Shown here piece by piece: positions 42,633-51,648 of a DNA stretch of 64,000 nucleotides. The position numbers and the translations under genes are program-made. The stretch is taken from the NCBI GenBank assembly GCA_016844935.1, contig JAERTK010000143.1, positions 1-64,000 on the forward strand. Direction: 5' to 3'. The notes under the pieces were generated by a model. It had not been told where the DNA came from. It was given only the letters and a program-made list of their open reading frames with translations, and made no database searches. How positions within the stretch are numbered: position 1 is the first letter of the stretch; the number at the start of each line of letters is the position of its first letter. The stretch comes from Desulfobacteraceae bacterium. Lineage in GTDB: Bacteria > Desulfobacterota > DSM-4660 > Desulfatiglandales > Desulfatiglandaceae.

Positions 42633-43754
42633 ATGAATCAGTTTAACGCTACACAGGCCGGAAGTCTTACGCTGGCGTACTTCATTTCGCCCCATGGCTT
42701 CGGTCATGCCGCCCGGGCATCGGCAGTTATGAGCGCCCTGCAGGAGCGCTCTCCCGAGATGCGATTCGAGATATTCACCACGGTTCCCAGATGGTTTTTC
42801 GAGGAATCCCTTACGGGACCCTTTTCTTATCATACCCTGTTGACCGATGTGGGACTGGTGCAGGAAGGTCCCCTTTGCGCCAACCTCCCCAAAACTGTGG
42901 CATTTCTGGATGAATTTCTGCCGTTTGATCCGCTGCAGATGGAAGATTTAGCGGAAAAGTTGAACCGTCTGAAATGCGCCATGGTCCTTTGCGACATTTC
43001 CCCCATGGGGATTACCGTGGCCCGGGAGGCAGAACTCCCCTCTGTTCTGGTGGAGAATTTCACGTGGGATTGGGTATACCGGGAATACGTTTTGGAAGAG
43101 AAGGGGTTCAAACCCCATATGGCCCATCTTGAAGCACTCTTTTTTTCGGCAGATTTTCACATACAAACGGCGCCGGCCTGTTCGGAGGAAACGGTTCATC
43201 TGACCACGGGACCGGTGAGCCGCAAGGCAAGAAAGACCAGGTCCAAGGTGAGAGAAGACTTGATAATCCCCGAAGAGGCCCCTTTGGTGCTCATCACCAT
43301 GGGCGGGATCCCAAAAGATCACCGGTTTATCACCCGGCTGGCCAATCAAAAGGAAATCTTTTATGTGGCGCCGGGCGCCGGTACAGGTTTTCGCGTTTCT
43401 GAAAACGTGATTCTCCTACCCCATCACTCGGATTTTTTTCACCCGGATCTGGTTCATGCCGCCGATGCAGTGGTGGGAAAAGTGGGTTACAGCACCCTTG
43501 CGGAAGTCTATCATGCCCGGGTTCCCTTCGGATACATCAAGCGCGCCCGGTTCAAGGAATCCGAAATACTTTCCCGATATATCACGCGTCATATGGCGGG
43601 CTGCTCAATTGATGAAAAGGTATTTGAAACCGGTGACTGGATCATGCGGGTCCCGGAACTGCTGAATATGCCAACGGTCCCGGTGGAAGAGCCCAACGGT
43701 GCGGGTCGGGCGGCGGATTTTGTTTTAAAGTTGCTGAACGGGGCTTCCGAATGA
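42633..43754 (+). CDS. Glycosyltransferase-like protein (GT-B fold)
   Basis: This 373-aa protein resembles the UDP-glycosyltransferase/MurG-like group with GT-B fold. It starts with FISPHGFGHAARASAVMSAL, the glycine-rich HGxGH type of N-domain loop, and has a donor-binding C-domain (LVLITMGGIP, LPHHSDFFHPDLVHAADAVV, GKVGYSTLAEV). Related proteins of anaerobes are annotated only as predicted glycosyltransferases. The ATG at 42633 has AAGGAT. A tiny hydrophobic frame follows with an ATGA overlap. Confidence 0.82.
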   Translation: MNQFNATQAGSLTLAYFISPHGFGHAARASAVMSALQERSPEMRFEIFTTVPRWFFEESLTGPFSYHTLLTDVGLVQEGPLCANLPKTVAFLDEFLPFDPLQMEDLAEKLNRLKCAMVLCDISPMGITVAREAELPSVLVENFTWDWVYREYVLEEKGFKPHMAHLEALFFSADFHIQTAPACSEETVHLTTGPVSRKARKTRSKVREDLIIPEEAPLVLITMGGIPKDHRFITRLANQKEIFYVAPGAGTGFRVSENVILLPHHSDFFHPDLVHAADAVVGKVGYSTLAEVYHARVPFGYIKRARFKESEILSRYITRHMAGCSIDEKVFETGDWIMRVPELLNMPTVPVEEPNGAGRAADFVLKLLNGASE

Positions 43755-43810
43755 ATATTTTCTCGGGGGATTTTATGTTTATACTTGTACTCATCGTTAT
43801 TTCAATGTAA
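43751..43810 (+). CDS. Possible 19-residue hydrophobic peptide
   Basis: The ATG overlaps the preceding stop as ATGA and a 19-codon frame follows, encoding MNIFSGDFMFILVLIVISM. The peptide would span the membrane once. Translational coupling is plausible but there is no other support. Confidence 0.25.
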   Translation: MNIFSGDFMFILVLIVISM

Positions 43811-43899
43811 GTTTTTTCGTCATGGGTCCGTTAGAATTTGATGACTGGTTCGATTTTGGACCTGCCTTAATTAAATCATAAGGGAAAAGGAGTATCCAT

Positions 43900-44748
43900 A
43901 TGGCAATCAATGTGCTGGGGATCGTAGGTGCCGGACAGATGGGTTCGGGAATTGCGCAGGTGGCTGCGGCCTGCGGTTTGTCCGTTGTGATGAATGATAT
44001 CAAGGACGAATTTGTGGATCGGGGTTATGAGACCATCGAAAAGAGCCTCGGGCGACTGGTGAAAAAAGAAAAGATAACCGGGGACGAACAGAAAGCCATA
44101 TTGGGCAGGATTGAAGCGTCCACTTCCCTGGAGGATATGATCAGGGCGGACTATGTGGTGGAAGCGGCCACTGAAAATGAAGCCCTCAAGTTGAAAATAT
44201 TTGAGGATCTGGATGGATGCTGTAAACCTGAGGTCATACTTTCCTCCAACACCTCCTCCATTTCCATTACCAAAATCGCAGGCGTCACAAAACGGCCGGA
44301 AAAGGTCATCGGCATGCATTTCATGAACCCTGTTCCCATGATGAAACTGGTGGAGATTATCAACGGCCTGGCAACGGATGAAGAGACGACCCGGGCGACC
44401 CGGGACCTGGCACTGAAAATGGGAAAAACGCCGGTGCCCGCCAACGATTTTCCGGGATTCGTGGCCAACCGTATCCTGATGCCCATGATAAACGAAGCCG
44501 TATACGCCCTTTATGAGGGCGTAGGCGAGGCAACCCATATTGACGAAATCATGAAGCTGGGAATGAATCATCCCATGGGCCCTCTTGCGCTGGCCGATTT
44601 GATCGGTTTGGACACGTGCCTTGCCATTCTGGAGGTTCTTCACAAAGGGTTGGGTGACAGCAAATATCGTGCATGTCCCCTGCTCAGAAAATACGTGGAC
44701 GCTGGATGGCTGGGCCGAAAAACGGGCCGCGGATTTTATACTTACTGA
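43900..44748 (+). CDS. hbd: 3-hydroxybutyryl-CoA dehydrogenase
   Basis: This 282-aa NAD(P)-dependent enzyme interconverts acetoacetyl-CoA and 3-hydroxybutyryl-CoA. It has the Rossmann motif [11 protein letters not shown], the catalytic His-Glu region [16 protein letters not shown], and the C-terminal [16 protein letters not shown]. In anaerobes it functions in fatty acid beta-oxidation or butyrate formation. A strong AAGGAG precedes the ATG. Relatives act on other 3-hydroxyacyl-CoAs, including ring-cleavage products of aromatics. Confidence 0.94.
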   Translation: MAINVLGIVGAGQMGSGIAQVAAACGLSVVMNDIKDEFVDRGYETIEKSLGRLVKKEKITGDEQKAILGRIEASTSLEDMIRADYVVEAATENEALKLKIFEDLDGCCKPEVILSSNTSSISITKIAGVTKRPEKVIGMHFMNPVPMMKLVEIINGLATDEETTRATRDLALKMGKTPVPANDFPGFVANRILMPMINEAVYALYEGVGEATHIDEIMKLGMNHPMGPLALADLIGLDTCLAILEVLHKGLGDSKYRACPLLRKYVDAGWLGRKTGRGFYTY

Positions 44749-44924
44749 TATGCGGACCGGATCAGTTTATGGTGACAGAACATGGGCAGAAAAAAGGTTC
44801 ATGCTCCGTTTGCAAAGGTCATTTGCTTCTGATATGATGCCCGTAAGATTTGGTTGGGCTTAACTACCGGACAGAATACCAATGGCGTGCCCGGTTGAAT
44901 TTTCAACATTTCTGGAGAGGAATT

Positions 44925-45281
44925 ATGGCCAAAATCCTGATTGTAGACGATGAAGAGCATATTCGCTACCTGTACTCGGAAGAGTTGAGTGATGCCGGTT
45001 ACGAGGTGATTACGGCGGAGAACGGGCATATGTTGCTGGAGAAGATCGAGGCAGAAAAACCTGATCTGGTTGTCCTTGACATCAAGATGGTGGATTATAA
45101 CGGTCTGGATCTTTTGCAGGATATCAGGAATAAGTTCTATGATCTGCCGGTGGTTTTATGTACCGCCTACGACACTTTCAAGGAGAACATGAAATCCATC
45201 GCCGCTGATTTTTATGTGATCAAATCCTTTGATCTGTCGGAATTGAAGAATAAGATCGCCATGGCGCTAGAGGCCTCCTAG
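44925..45281 (+). CDS. Single-domain response regulator
   Basis: This 118-aa protein is a stand-alone receiver domain of CheY/Spo0F type (KILIVDDEEHIRYLY; Asp in LVVLDIKMVDYNG; Thr in VLCTAYD; Lys in YVIKSFD). GGAGAGG precedes ATG 44925. It has no output domain and no kinase beside it, so it probably relays a phosphoryl group or regulates by contact. The -SFD after the conserved Lys replaces the usual P. Confidence 0.9.
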   Translation: MAKILIVDDEEHIRYLYSEELSDAGYEVITAENGHMLLEKIEAEKPDLVVLDIKMVDYNGLDLLQDIRNKFYDLPVVLCTAYDTFKENMKSIAADFYVIKSFDLSELKNKIAMALEAS

Positions 45282-45393
45282 GATTAAGAGCCCAATGAGC
45301 GGGCGGGATCGTGGGTGCGTAGCGGAGCCATTTATGGGGGCATGCTGGTTAAGGGGGGAGGGTATTGAGTCGGCCGCCATGGCAAAAAGGTCG

Positions 45394-45864
45394 TTACTTA
45401 TGATATTTTTCACCTTTCATGATGGTAAATGCTCTGTAGAGTTGTTCCAGGAGAAGGGTTCGACTCATTTCATGGGTCAGGGTCAGCCTTGAGAGTGAGA
45501 GTGTTTCGTGGGCCCTCCCCAGGATCTCCTTTGAAATTCCCAAAGGGCCCCCGATAACAAAACACAAAGGGTTCCCCTTCCACGATAACCGCTCAATTCG
45601 GTTTGACAGGGTTTCGGAGGAATATTCCCTTCCTGAAACGTCCAGGGCAATAAGGTGGTCTCTTGGGTGGAGTTTCTTATTAATGGAATGCCCTTCCAAT
45701 GTCAGCAATCTTTCCTTAGGCGCTCCCTTTGTAATTTTTTCGGGTTTAACTTCGACCCATTCGATGGGTGTATATCGCCTGAGACGTTTGAGATAAAGTG
45801 TTTCCCCTTCTTTTAGAAAGGATGCTTTTGTATTGCCTACCACTATGATTCTGATTTTCGGCAT
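45394..45864 (-). CDS. rlmH: 23S rRNA pseudouridine-1915 N3-methyltransferase
   Basis: This 156-aa SPOUT-family enzyme methylates pseudouridine 1915 in helix 69 of 23S rRNA. Landmarks: IRIIVVGNTKASFL at the start, LIALDVSGREYSSE, FVIGGPLGIS, and the C-terminal LTHEMSRTLLLEQLYRAF. Length equals that of E. coli RlmH (155). ATG 45864 has GGGAG. The longer frame to 45927 is not needed. Confidence 0.96.
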   Translation of the reverse strand: MPKIRIIVVGNTKASFLKEGETLYLKRLRRYTPIEWVEVKPEKITKGAPKERLLTLEGHSINKKLHPRDHLIALDVSGREYSSETLSNRIERLSWKGNPLCFVIGGPLGISKEILGRAHETLSLSRLTLTHEMSRTLLLEQLYRAFTIMKGEKYHK

Positions 45865-46005
45865 GGAAGCTCCCTGGCGCACCTGTGAAAAAAACAACGG
45901 CTTGTCTATTTTTTCCCGAAGGATCAATGGTTATTACAAAATGAAGGGAATTTCAACATCGGAAAAATTTTAACACATAACGCGGGGTTTGCCGCATTTC
46001 TCCCC

Positions 46006-46782
46006 ATGGCAACCCGGAAGCTGGGTGTTCTGGCTTTGGAATATGTCCGAAGAATGGGCGCAATGGGTATTTTTTTCCTGAACACAATTCTATACACCCT
46101 CACACCACCCCTCAAGATTTCCCGATGCCTCAAGCAGATTCAATTTATCGGGTTTCAATCCATTCTCCTCATCGTGCTGACCGGAGGGTTCTCGGGCATG
46201 GTGCTGGGATTCCAGGGTTTCTACAGTTTGAGCCGGTTTGGCTCCGATGCTTTTCTGGGTCCCATGGTGGGACTGGCGTTGATCAAGGAGCTGGGTCCCG
46301 TCATTGCCGCCCTCATGGTGACGGGAAGGGCGGGGTCTGCCATCGCCGCGGAAATCGGGATCATGCGTATCAGTGAGCAGATCGACGCACTGGAGTTGAT
46401 GGGCCTGAACCCCTATCGCTATCTGATGGTGCCCAACCTGATCGCCGCCTTGATCTGCATGCCTTTGCTGACCGCGCTTTTTGACGTGGTGGGGATTTTT
46501 GGCGGCTACCTCATCGGAGGTAAGCTGCTGGGCGTTGGCGCCGGCACCTATTTCGGGGAAATGGCCCATTACGTGGAGATGAAAGATGTCCTGGAAGGAA
46601 TTTACAAATCGCTCAGTTTTGGCATTATTATCGCGTGGGTTTGCTGTTTCAAAGGTTACTATTCGGGAATTTATACAGGATTCGGCTCAGAAGGGGTAAG
46701 CAGGGCCACCACCCAGGCGGTGGTGCTCTCTAGCGTATTGATTCTTGTGTGGGATTATTTTATGACGTCCATACTCTTTTAA
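46006..46782 (+). CDS. mlaE: MlaE-type lipid ABC transporter permease
   Basis: This 258-aa permease has an N-terminal amphipathic helix and about five transmembrane helices. The MlaE landmarks are VTGRAGSAIAAEIGIMRISEQIDALELMG and the C-terminal GYYSG. It forms the inner-membrane complex that moves phospholipids between membranes to keep outer-membrane asymmetry. First of a five-gene set mlaE-F-D-C-A, nine bases before mlaF. Confidence 0.95.
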   Translation: MATRKLGVLALEYVRRMGAMGIFFLNTILYTLTPPLKISRCLKQIQFIGFQSILLIVLTGGFSGMVLGFQGFYSLSRFGSDAFLGPMVGLALIKELGPVIAALMVTGRAGSAIAAEIGIMRISEQIDALELMGLNPYRYLMVPNLIAALICMPLLTALFDVVGIFGGYLIGGKLLGVGAGTYFGEMAHYVEMKDVLEGIYKSLSFGIIIAWVCCFKGYYSGIYTGFGSEGVSRATTQAVVLSSVLILVWDYFMTSILF

Positions 46783-46791
46783 TGTGAACCC

Positions 46792-47511
46792 ATGATCAAA
46801 ATCGAAAACCTGCAAAAATCCTTTGATGGTCATGAAGTGCTGAAAGGGGTTTCCTTTGAGGTGGGCAAGGGGGAGGTGTTTGCCCTGGTCGGAGGGAGTG
46901 GCGGGGGTAAAAGTGTCCTTTTAAAACATGTTGCAGGCCTCATGAAACCGGATCGGGGAAGTGTTACGGTGGATGGCAAGGAAATAAGGGGTTCTGGGAA
47001 AAAATCCCTTCGGATCTTCCGGGAACGGCTGGGTTTTCTGTTCCAGGGGGGTGCGCTTTTTGACTCTTTGAGTGTTTTTGAAAATGTTGCTTTTCCACTG
47101 AAAGAGAAAAGTAAACTGGGCCGCAATGTCATTCGGGAAAAGGTTATGGGGGAGCTGGAAAACGTGGGGCTTTCCGGTTCGGAGCATCGCTATCCTTCTC
47201 AAATCAGCGGTGGCATGGTAAAGCGGGCTGCTTTGGCCAGGGCCCTGGTGGAAGATCCTGAAATCATGCTCTTTGACGAACCCACCACCGGGCTGGACCC
47301 GGTAACGGGCCAATCGATTCTCAAGCTGATCGACTCCTGCCACAGGCGGCTTTCTTTTACCGGTATTATCGTCACCCATGAAATCCCGAAGGTATTTACA
47401 ATTGTGGACCGGGTCATCATGCTGCACCAAGGGCGGGTCCGTTTGGAAGGGACCCCGTCGGATTTTTTGGAGAGCCGCGATCCTGTGATTCAAGCGTTCT
47501 TGAATGGCTAG
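46792..47511 (+). CDS. mlaF: MlaF-type ABC transporter ATPase
   Basis: This 239-aa ATPase has Walker A GGSGGGKS, signature ISGGMVKRAALARAL and Walker B IMLFDEPTTGLDPV, with the MKRAALAR variation typical of Mla/Mkl ATPases. It powers lipid transport with MlaE. MlaB, the STAS subunit that stabilises MlaF in E. coli, is not encoded in this operon. Confidence 0.95.
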   Translation: MIKIENLQKSFDGHEVLKGVSFEVGKGEVFALVGGSGGGKSVLLKHVAGLMKPDRGSVTVDGKEIRGSGKKSLRIFRERLGFLFQGGALFDSLSVFENVAFPLKEKSKLGRNVIREKVMGELENVGLSGSEHRYPSQISGGMVKRAALARALVEDPEIMLFDEPTTGLDPVTGQSILKLIDSCHRRLSFTGIIVTHEIPKVFTIVDRVIMLHQGRVRLEGTPSDFLESRDPVIQAFLNG

Positions 47512-47582
47512 GAATGAGGCTCAGGAAGCGCAGAGCCATCGGTTGGAAGTGAAAACCGACTGCTTTTAAACAAGGGGAAGTA

Positions 47583-48023
47583 ATGAAGAGATTTGATCTT
47601 GAGTTGAGCGTGGGCCTGTTCATGATTCTGGGGATTTTGTGCCTGGGGTATCTTTCCATCAAATTGGGGAAACTGGAAGTCCTGGGCAGCCAGGGATATG
47701 AGGTGGAAGCCATCTTTTCAAACGGTGGCGGCATTAAATCCGGTTCGTCGGTGGTGATAGCCGGGGTGGAAATCGGGCGGGTCAAAAAGGTCAGTCTGGA
47801 CGACTACCAGGCCAGGGTGTTGATGGATCTCCCCTTTGATGTGAAAATCCAGGAGGATGCCATTGCTTCCATCAAAACCCGTGGTTTGATCGGCGACAAA
47901 TTTATCGAGATTACGCCGGGCGGCTCCGAAGAGGTGATCGGTCCCGGTGGGAAGATCAGAGATACACAGTCCGCAGTCGATCTTGAAGAGTTGATTTCAA
48001 ATTATGTTTTTGGAAAGCTCTAG
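47583..48023 (+). CDS. mlaD: MlaD-type MCE-domain protein
   Basis: This 146-aa protein has one N-terminal membrane helix (about 7-28) and one MCE domain (YEVEAIFSNGGGIKSGSSVVIAGVEIG, as the characteristic start; then LIGDKFIEITPGG). Hexamers form the periplasmic channel of the Mla complex. Length is slightly below E. coli MlaD (183), lacking its C-terminal helix extension. Confidence 0.94.
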   Translation: MKRFDLELSVGLFMILGILCLGYLSIKLGKLEVLGSQGYEVEAIFSNGGGIKSGSSVVIAGVEIGRVKKVSLDDYQARVLMDLPFDVKIQEDAIASIKTRGLIGDKFIEITPGGSEEVIGPGGKIRDTQSAVDLEELISNYVFGKL

Positions 48024-48048
48024 AAACAAACAGGATTAGGAGGCCTGA

Positions 48049-48669
48049 ATGCCAGCAAAATACCGAATTCGGAACTGTTTACGCCTTTCTATGGGCGGTT
48101 TTTTAATGATGGTGATGCTTGTTGCACCCTGTTTTGCCGGTGCTCCCACGGACGGCGTCAAGGAAACCACGGACCGCATTCTCGTCATCGTCAGCGATCC
48201 GGCCTTGAAGGGGCCGGAAAATAAGGACAAGCGGGGAAAACTGATCCGACAAGCGGTGGATGAACGATTTAACTGGGAGGCCATGACCAAGAGATCCCTT
48301 GCGAGACACTGGCGGAAACGAACCGATGCAGAAAAAAAGGAGTTTATCGAACTTTTTGGGAAATTGCTTGAGCGGACCTATCTGGACAAGGTGGGGAGTT
48401 ATTCCGGTGAAAAGGTCATTTATGTGGGTGAGACCATTGACGGGAAATATGGAACCGTAACCGCAAAGATCCTTACCCATTCCCATACGGAGGTATTGGT
48501 TCGCTACAGACTCAAAGAAACCGGTGGTAATTGGCGGGTGTATGATATTTCCGTGGAGGGCGTCAGTCTGGTGAACAATTATCGAAAGCAGTTTAACAGC
48601 ATTATACTGCGTTCATCCTATGATGATCTGGTCGCAAAGTTAAGGGCAAAGGTGGCGGAGAAGGATTGA
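48049..48669 (+). CDS. mlaC: MlaC-type periplasmic phospholipid-binding protein
   Basis: This 206-aa protein has a signal peptide (about 1-31, ending CFAGA) and the Tol-Ttg2/MlaC domain (FNWEAMTKRSLARHWRKRT, FIELFGKLLERTYLDKV, VYDISVEGVSLVNNYRKQF). It ferries phospholipid across the periplasm between MlaA and MlaD. It starts 25 bases after mlaD. Confidence 0.95.
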   Translation: MPAKYRIRNCLRLSMGGFLMMVMLVAPCFAGAPTDGVKETTDRILVIVSDPALKGPENKDKRGKLIRQAVDERFNWEAMTKRSLARHWRKRTDAEKKEFIELFGKLLERTYLDKVGSYSGEKVIYVGETIDGKYGTVTAKILTHSHTEVLVRYRLKETGGNWRVYDISVEGVSLVNNYRKQFNSIILRSSYDDLVAKLRAKVAEKD

Positions 48670-48670
48670 A

Positions 48671-49594
48671 ATGGTGAATCTTGTTTTGGGGAAGCGGTTC
48701 ATGGGGCTTTGGTGTCGATTGGGGCTTGTCCTGGTACTGGTGTTTGTTTTTTTGGGAATCCATTGCCAGTGGGATACAACGTTGGCTTCGACACTTGATT
48801 ACAGGCAGGATGCTGCGACCCTTGAAGTGGAGTTGGCCGGTCAAGAGTTGATTCAAACAGCTCGCCTGGATCAGGCCAGCGCTAAAACAAGTGTTTCGGA
48901 AGAAAAGGCGGTATCAAAAAACGAAAAACCCTCTGAAGACCCTGAAGACTCGGAAGACTGGCCGGAGGATGAATACTCGGAGGAAACGCTGTTTCCTGAT
49001 CCTCTGGAACCCATGAATCGTGCTTTTTTTGCATTCAACGATGCAGCCTATTTCTGGTTTTTCAAACCTGTTGGCGAAGGGTACAGTTATGTGATGCCCG
49101 AGGTGCTGCGGGTTGCCATCCGCAATTTTTTCACCAACCTGAGTATGCCCATCCGCCTGGTGAGCAGCCTGCTGCAGGGAAAAATCGAGAGTGTGGGCAT
49201 TATCCTCACGCGGTTCGTGGTCAACTCGTCGGCGGGTTTTCTGGGGTTTGAGGACGTGGCCAAGGTGGCTCTGGATTATTCGGTACAGGATGAAGACCTG
49301 GGGCAGGCCATGGCCTTTTACGGCATCGGTCCGGGTTTTTACCTGAACCTGCCGTTCTTAGGCGCCAGCAGCCTTCGTGATACCGCGGGATGGGTGGGCG
49401 GCCTCTTTCTCAACCCCCTGGATTATATTGTGGAAGACTGGGTGCCCAACTTAAGTATCCGAGCCTTTGATATGACCAATAAGACATCGTTGCGCATCGG
49501 CGAATACGAAGCGTTGAAAGATGCTTCCCTCGACCCCTACGTGGCCATGCGGGACGCCTATTTTCAGTACCGCCTCAACCAGATCGAGAAATGA
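48671..49594 (+). CDS. mlaA: MlaA/VacJ-type lipoprotein
   Basis: This 307-aa protein has an N-terminal export signal (about 10-32, with a Cys at GIHC as a possible lipobox), an acidic linker (about 70-110), and the MlaA domain (DPLEPMNRAFFAFND, FFTNLSMPIRLVSSLLQGK, LDYSVQDEDLGQAMAFYG, SLRDTAGW). MlaA removes misplaced phospholipid from the outer leaflet. In E. coli it is unlinked; here it lies one base after mlaC, making a full pathway operon. Confidence 0.94.
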   Translation: MVNLVLGKRFMGLWCRLGLVLVLVFVFLGIHCQWDTTLASTLDYRQDAATLEVELAGQELIQTARLDQASAKTSVSEEKAVSKNEKPSEDPEDSEDWPEDEYSEETLFPDPLEPMNRAFFAFNDAAYFWFFKPVGEGYSYVMPEVLRVAIRNFFTNLSMPIRLVSSLLQGKIESVGIILTRFVVNSSAGFLGFEDVAKVALDYSVQDEDLGQAMAFYGIGPGFYLNLPFLGASSLRDTAGWVGGLFLNPLDYIVEDWVPNLSIRAFDMTNKTSLRIGEYEALKDASLDPYVAMRDAYFQYRLNQIEK

Positions 49595-49608
49595 TATCTT
49601 TATGGGTA

Positions 49609-50538
49609 CTAGTCGAAATCATCCATGAGCGTCTTTAAAGCTTTGACGCCGTCGGCTTCAATTTCAGCGGACTGCAGCATCTCAGGGGTTTCGATGATGT
49701 TCATATCTGAAAGAATCGTCTTGATCATTGCTGTGGGCGTTCGACCATAAAGCGCTACCATATTTTTCAAATAATCTCCCGATTCCCATATCTGCTGCAA
49801 CCGATCGGGGTAATTCTCCCGGTGCGCATGCAGTTGAATGGATGATTGTGTGATCATTTCCCAGGCCCCGGGGGCCAGATTCGCTCCCACAGAAACGACG
49901 CCGCCCATGCTGGGGTGTTCCAGAAAACGTTTTTCGTCCCCGTCATATATCCTGAAATCCTGCCTGCCGCGGCAGGCTCTCTGATAATGGTGGGCCCTTT
50001 CCAGTGATCCTGAAAAGATGAGTCCTGCGATGCCTTCAATCTGGACCAGTTCCTTGAGTACCGCTGTCCTGATATTGCGCCGTTTAAATGCCCGGGTGGC
50101 ATGAACACAGTTCGGGTCGTTATGGAGTATGAGGGGGGCCTTTACCATACCCTGCAATTCCCGATAATAATCGGAAAGGCCACGGTTACTGTGGTAGGCA
50201 AGGGGTGTGTCCACCCAGAAGTGTCTCCCCGCCTCAAAATCCTCTTGAAGCGCCAGGATATTTTCCCGAGTCTGAGCTTCCGTATTGCCGCTGATCCACA
50301 CAAAAAGAGAGATCGGTCGGCCGTTAAGGGTTTCACCGATTTTTTTCAGTAATTCACGCCGCATGGCCAATCCCATGCTTTCCCCTTCTCCATGTCGGGG
50401 GCTCGCAAGCAGCAACGCCTGCGCATGGGGTATCACTTGCTCCAACAGCCTTTCCAGCCCTTTTCCATCAATGGCCCCATGTTTAAGGGGCGTTATAAGA
50501 TCAACGACGAGCCCCCGGGGTGCACGGTTATTCTCCAT
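49609..50538 (-). CDS. DapA-superfamily protein lacking catalytic residues
   Basis: This 309-aa protein has the TIM-barrel pattern of dihydrodipicolinate synthase/N-acetylneuraminate lyase (start LVVDLITPLKHGAID, then ALLLASPRHGEGESM). The Schiff-base Lys position reads AGLIFSGS (I174 for K), and the conserved Tyr of Y-N-x-P reads LILHNDP (H139 for Y). It is therefore unlikely to be an aldolase of the usual kind. Its start overlaps the kdsD stop by 11 bases, so the two are translated together. Function is unknown. Confidence 0.8.
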   Translation of the reverse strand: MENNRAPRGLVVDLITPLKHGAIDGKGLERLLEQVIPHAQALLLASPRHGEGESMGLAMRRELLKKIGETLNGRPISLFVWISGNTEAQTRENILALQEDFEAGRHFWVDTPLAYHSNRGLSDYYRELQGMVKAPLILHNDPNCVHATRAFKRRNIRTAVLKELVQIEGIAGLIFSGSLERAHHYQRACRGRQDFRIYDGDEKRFLEHPSMGGVVSVGANLAPGAWEMITQSSIQLHAHRENYPDRLQQIWESGDYLKNMVALYGRTPTAMIKTILSDMNIIETPEMLQSAEIEADGVKALKTLMDDFD

Positions 50539-51502
50539 TGACTCTGAATCCTTCCCTGCCCAGCAGGTCGTGCAGATGAACCATTCCCTTAACTTTTTGA
50601 TGCGTGTCCACAATGATGAGATGGGTAATGGCATTTAGTTCCATTAACGCTATGGCTTCCGCTGATGTAGCGTCCTCATCGATGGTCTTGGGGACGTCGC
50701 TCATGATATCTTCGACATTTTTCAGGTAAATGTCGTCCCCCCGGGTGAGCGCTCTGCGCAGGTCACCATCGCTGACAATCCCGGCAAGCTTATGGTCCCG
50801 GCCCACAACAACCGTCGCCCCCATCTTTTTCTCGTTGATTTCAATGATTGCCTGAGGAATGCCCGTTCCCATAGGCACCATGGGTACATGGTCGTCGGTT
50901 GCCATGATATCCCGGATCTTTAACGAAAGTCTTTCCCCCAGGCTGCCCCCTGGATGGAAACGCCTGAAATCCTTTTTGCTGAAATGCCGGCTCTTGAGTA
51001 ACACCACCGCAAGGGCGTCGCCCATGGCAAGGGCCGCAGTCGTGCTGGCGGTGGGTGCCAATCCCAGGGGGCAGGCTTCCCTTTCAACCCCCACATCGAT
51101 AACCAGGTCGCTCTGGTGGGCCATGGGTGAGTCCAGCCCCCCCGTGAGAGAGATGATTTTCACTTCCATTTGTTTCAGCATGGGGAGGATCTTGTTGATT
51201 TCAACGGTGTGGCCGCTGTTGCTGATGGCAAGCACCACGTCGTCCGGTGTGGCCATGCCGAGATCCCCATGGATGGCTTCCGCCGGATGGAGAAAAAATG
51301 ATTTTGTACCGGTACTGTTGAGGGTCGCCGAAATCTTTCTGGCCACAAGTCCAGACTTTCCCATCCCCGTTAGGATGACACGCCCTTTGGCCCTCAAAAT
51401 GATTGAGACGGTTTCAGAAAAAGTGGGCCCGATTTGTTCCATCAGTCCCAATATGCTCTGGGCTTCAATTTGAAGTACTTCTTTGGCTTGTTCAATCAGC
51501 AT
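50528..51502 (-). CDS. kdsD: D-arabinose-5-phosphate isomerase (KdsD/KpsF)
   Basis: This 324-aa enzyme converts ribulose 5-phosphate to arabinose 5-phosphate, the first step of Kdo synthesis for lipopolysaccharide. The SIS domain has TGMGKSGLVARKISATLNS and HGDLGM, the characteristic HPAEAIHGDLG, and two CBS domains follow. Length equals E. coli KdsD (328). ATG 51502 follows AGGAAT. Its presence indicates an LPS-bearing outer membrane. Confidence 0.95.
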   Translation of the reverse strand: MLIEQAKEVLQIEAQSILGLMEQIGPTFSETVSIILRAKGRVILTGMGKSGLVARKISATLNSTGTKSFFLHPAEAIHGDLGMATPDDVVLAISNSGHTVEINKILPMLKQMEVKIISLTGGLDSPMAHQSDLVIDVGVEREACPLGLAPTASTTAALAMGDALAVVLLKSRHFSKKDFRRFHPGGSLGERLSLKIRDIMATDDHVPMVPMGTGIPQAIIEINEKKMGATVVVGRDHKLAGIVSDGDLRRALTRGDDIYLKNVEDIMSDVPKTIDEDATSAEAIALMELNAITHLIIVDTHQKVKGMVHLHDLLGREGFRVNGE

Positions 51503-51648
51503 CCGGAAAATTCCTAAAGGTGTGGATGAAGGTGACATAAAACAGGAGTTCACAATATACCAGGTAACAGGCCTTTTATCATTTAGTAAATTTCATCTCA
51601 AGCCGTAAAAAAAAATCTCAAAATTTAACCGGGTTCAGCAAATCATTC

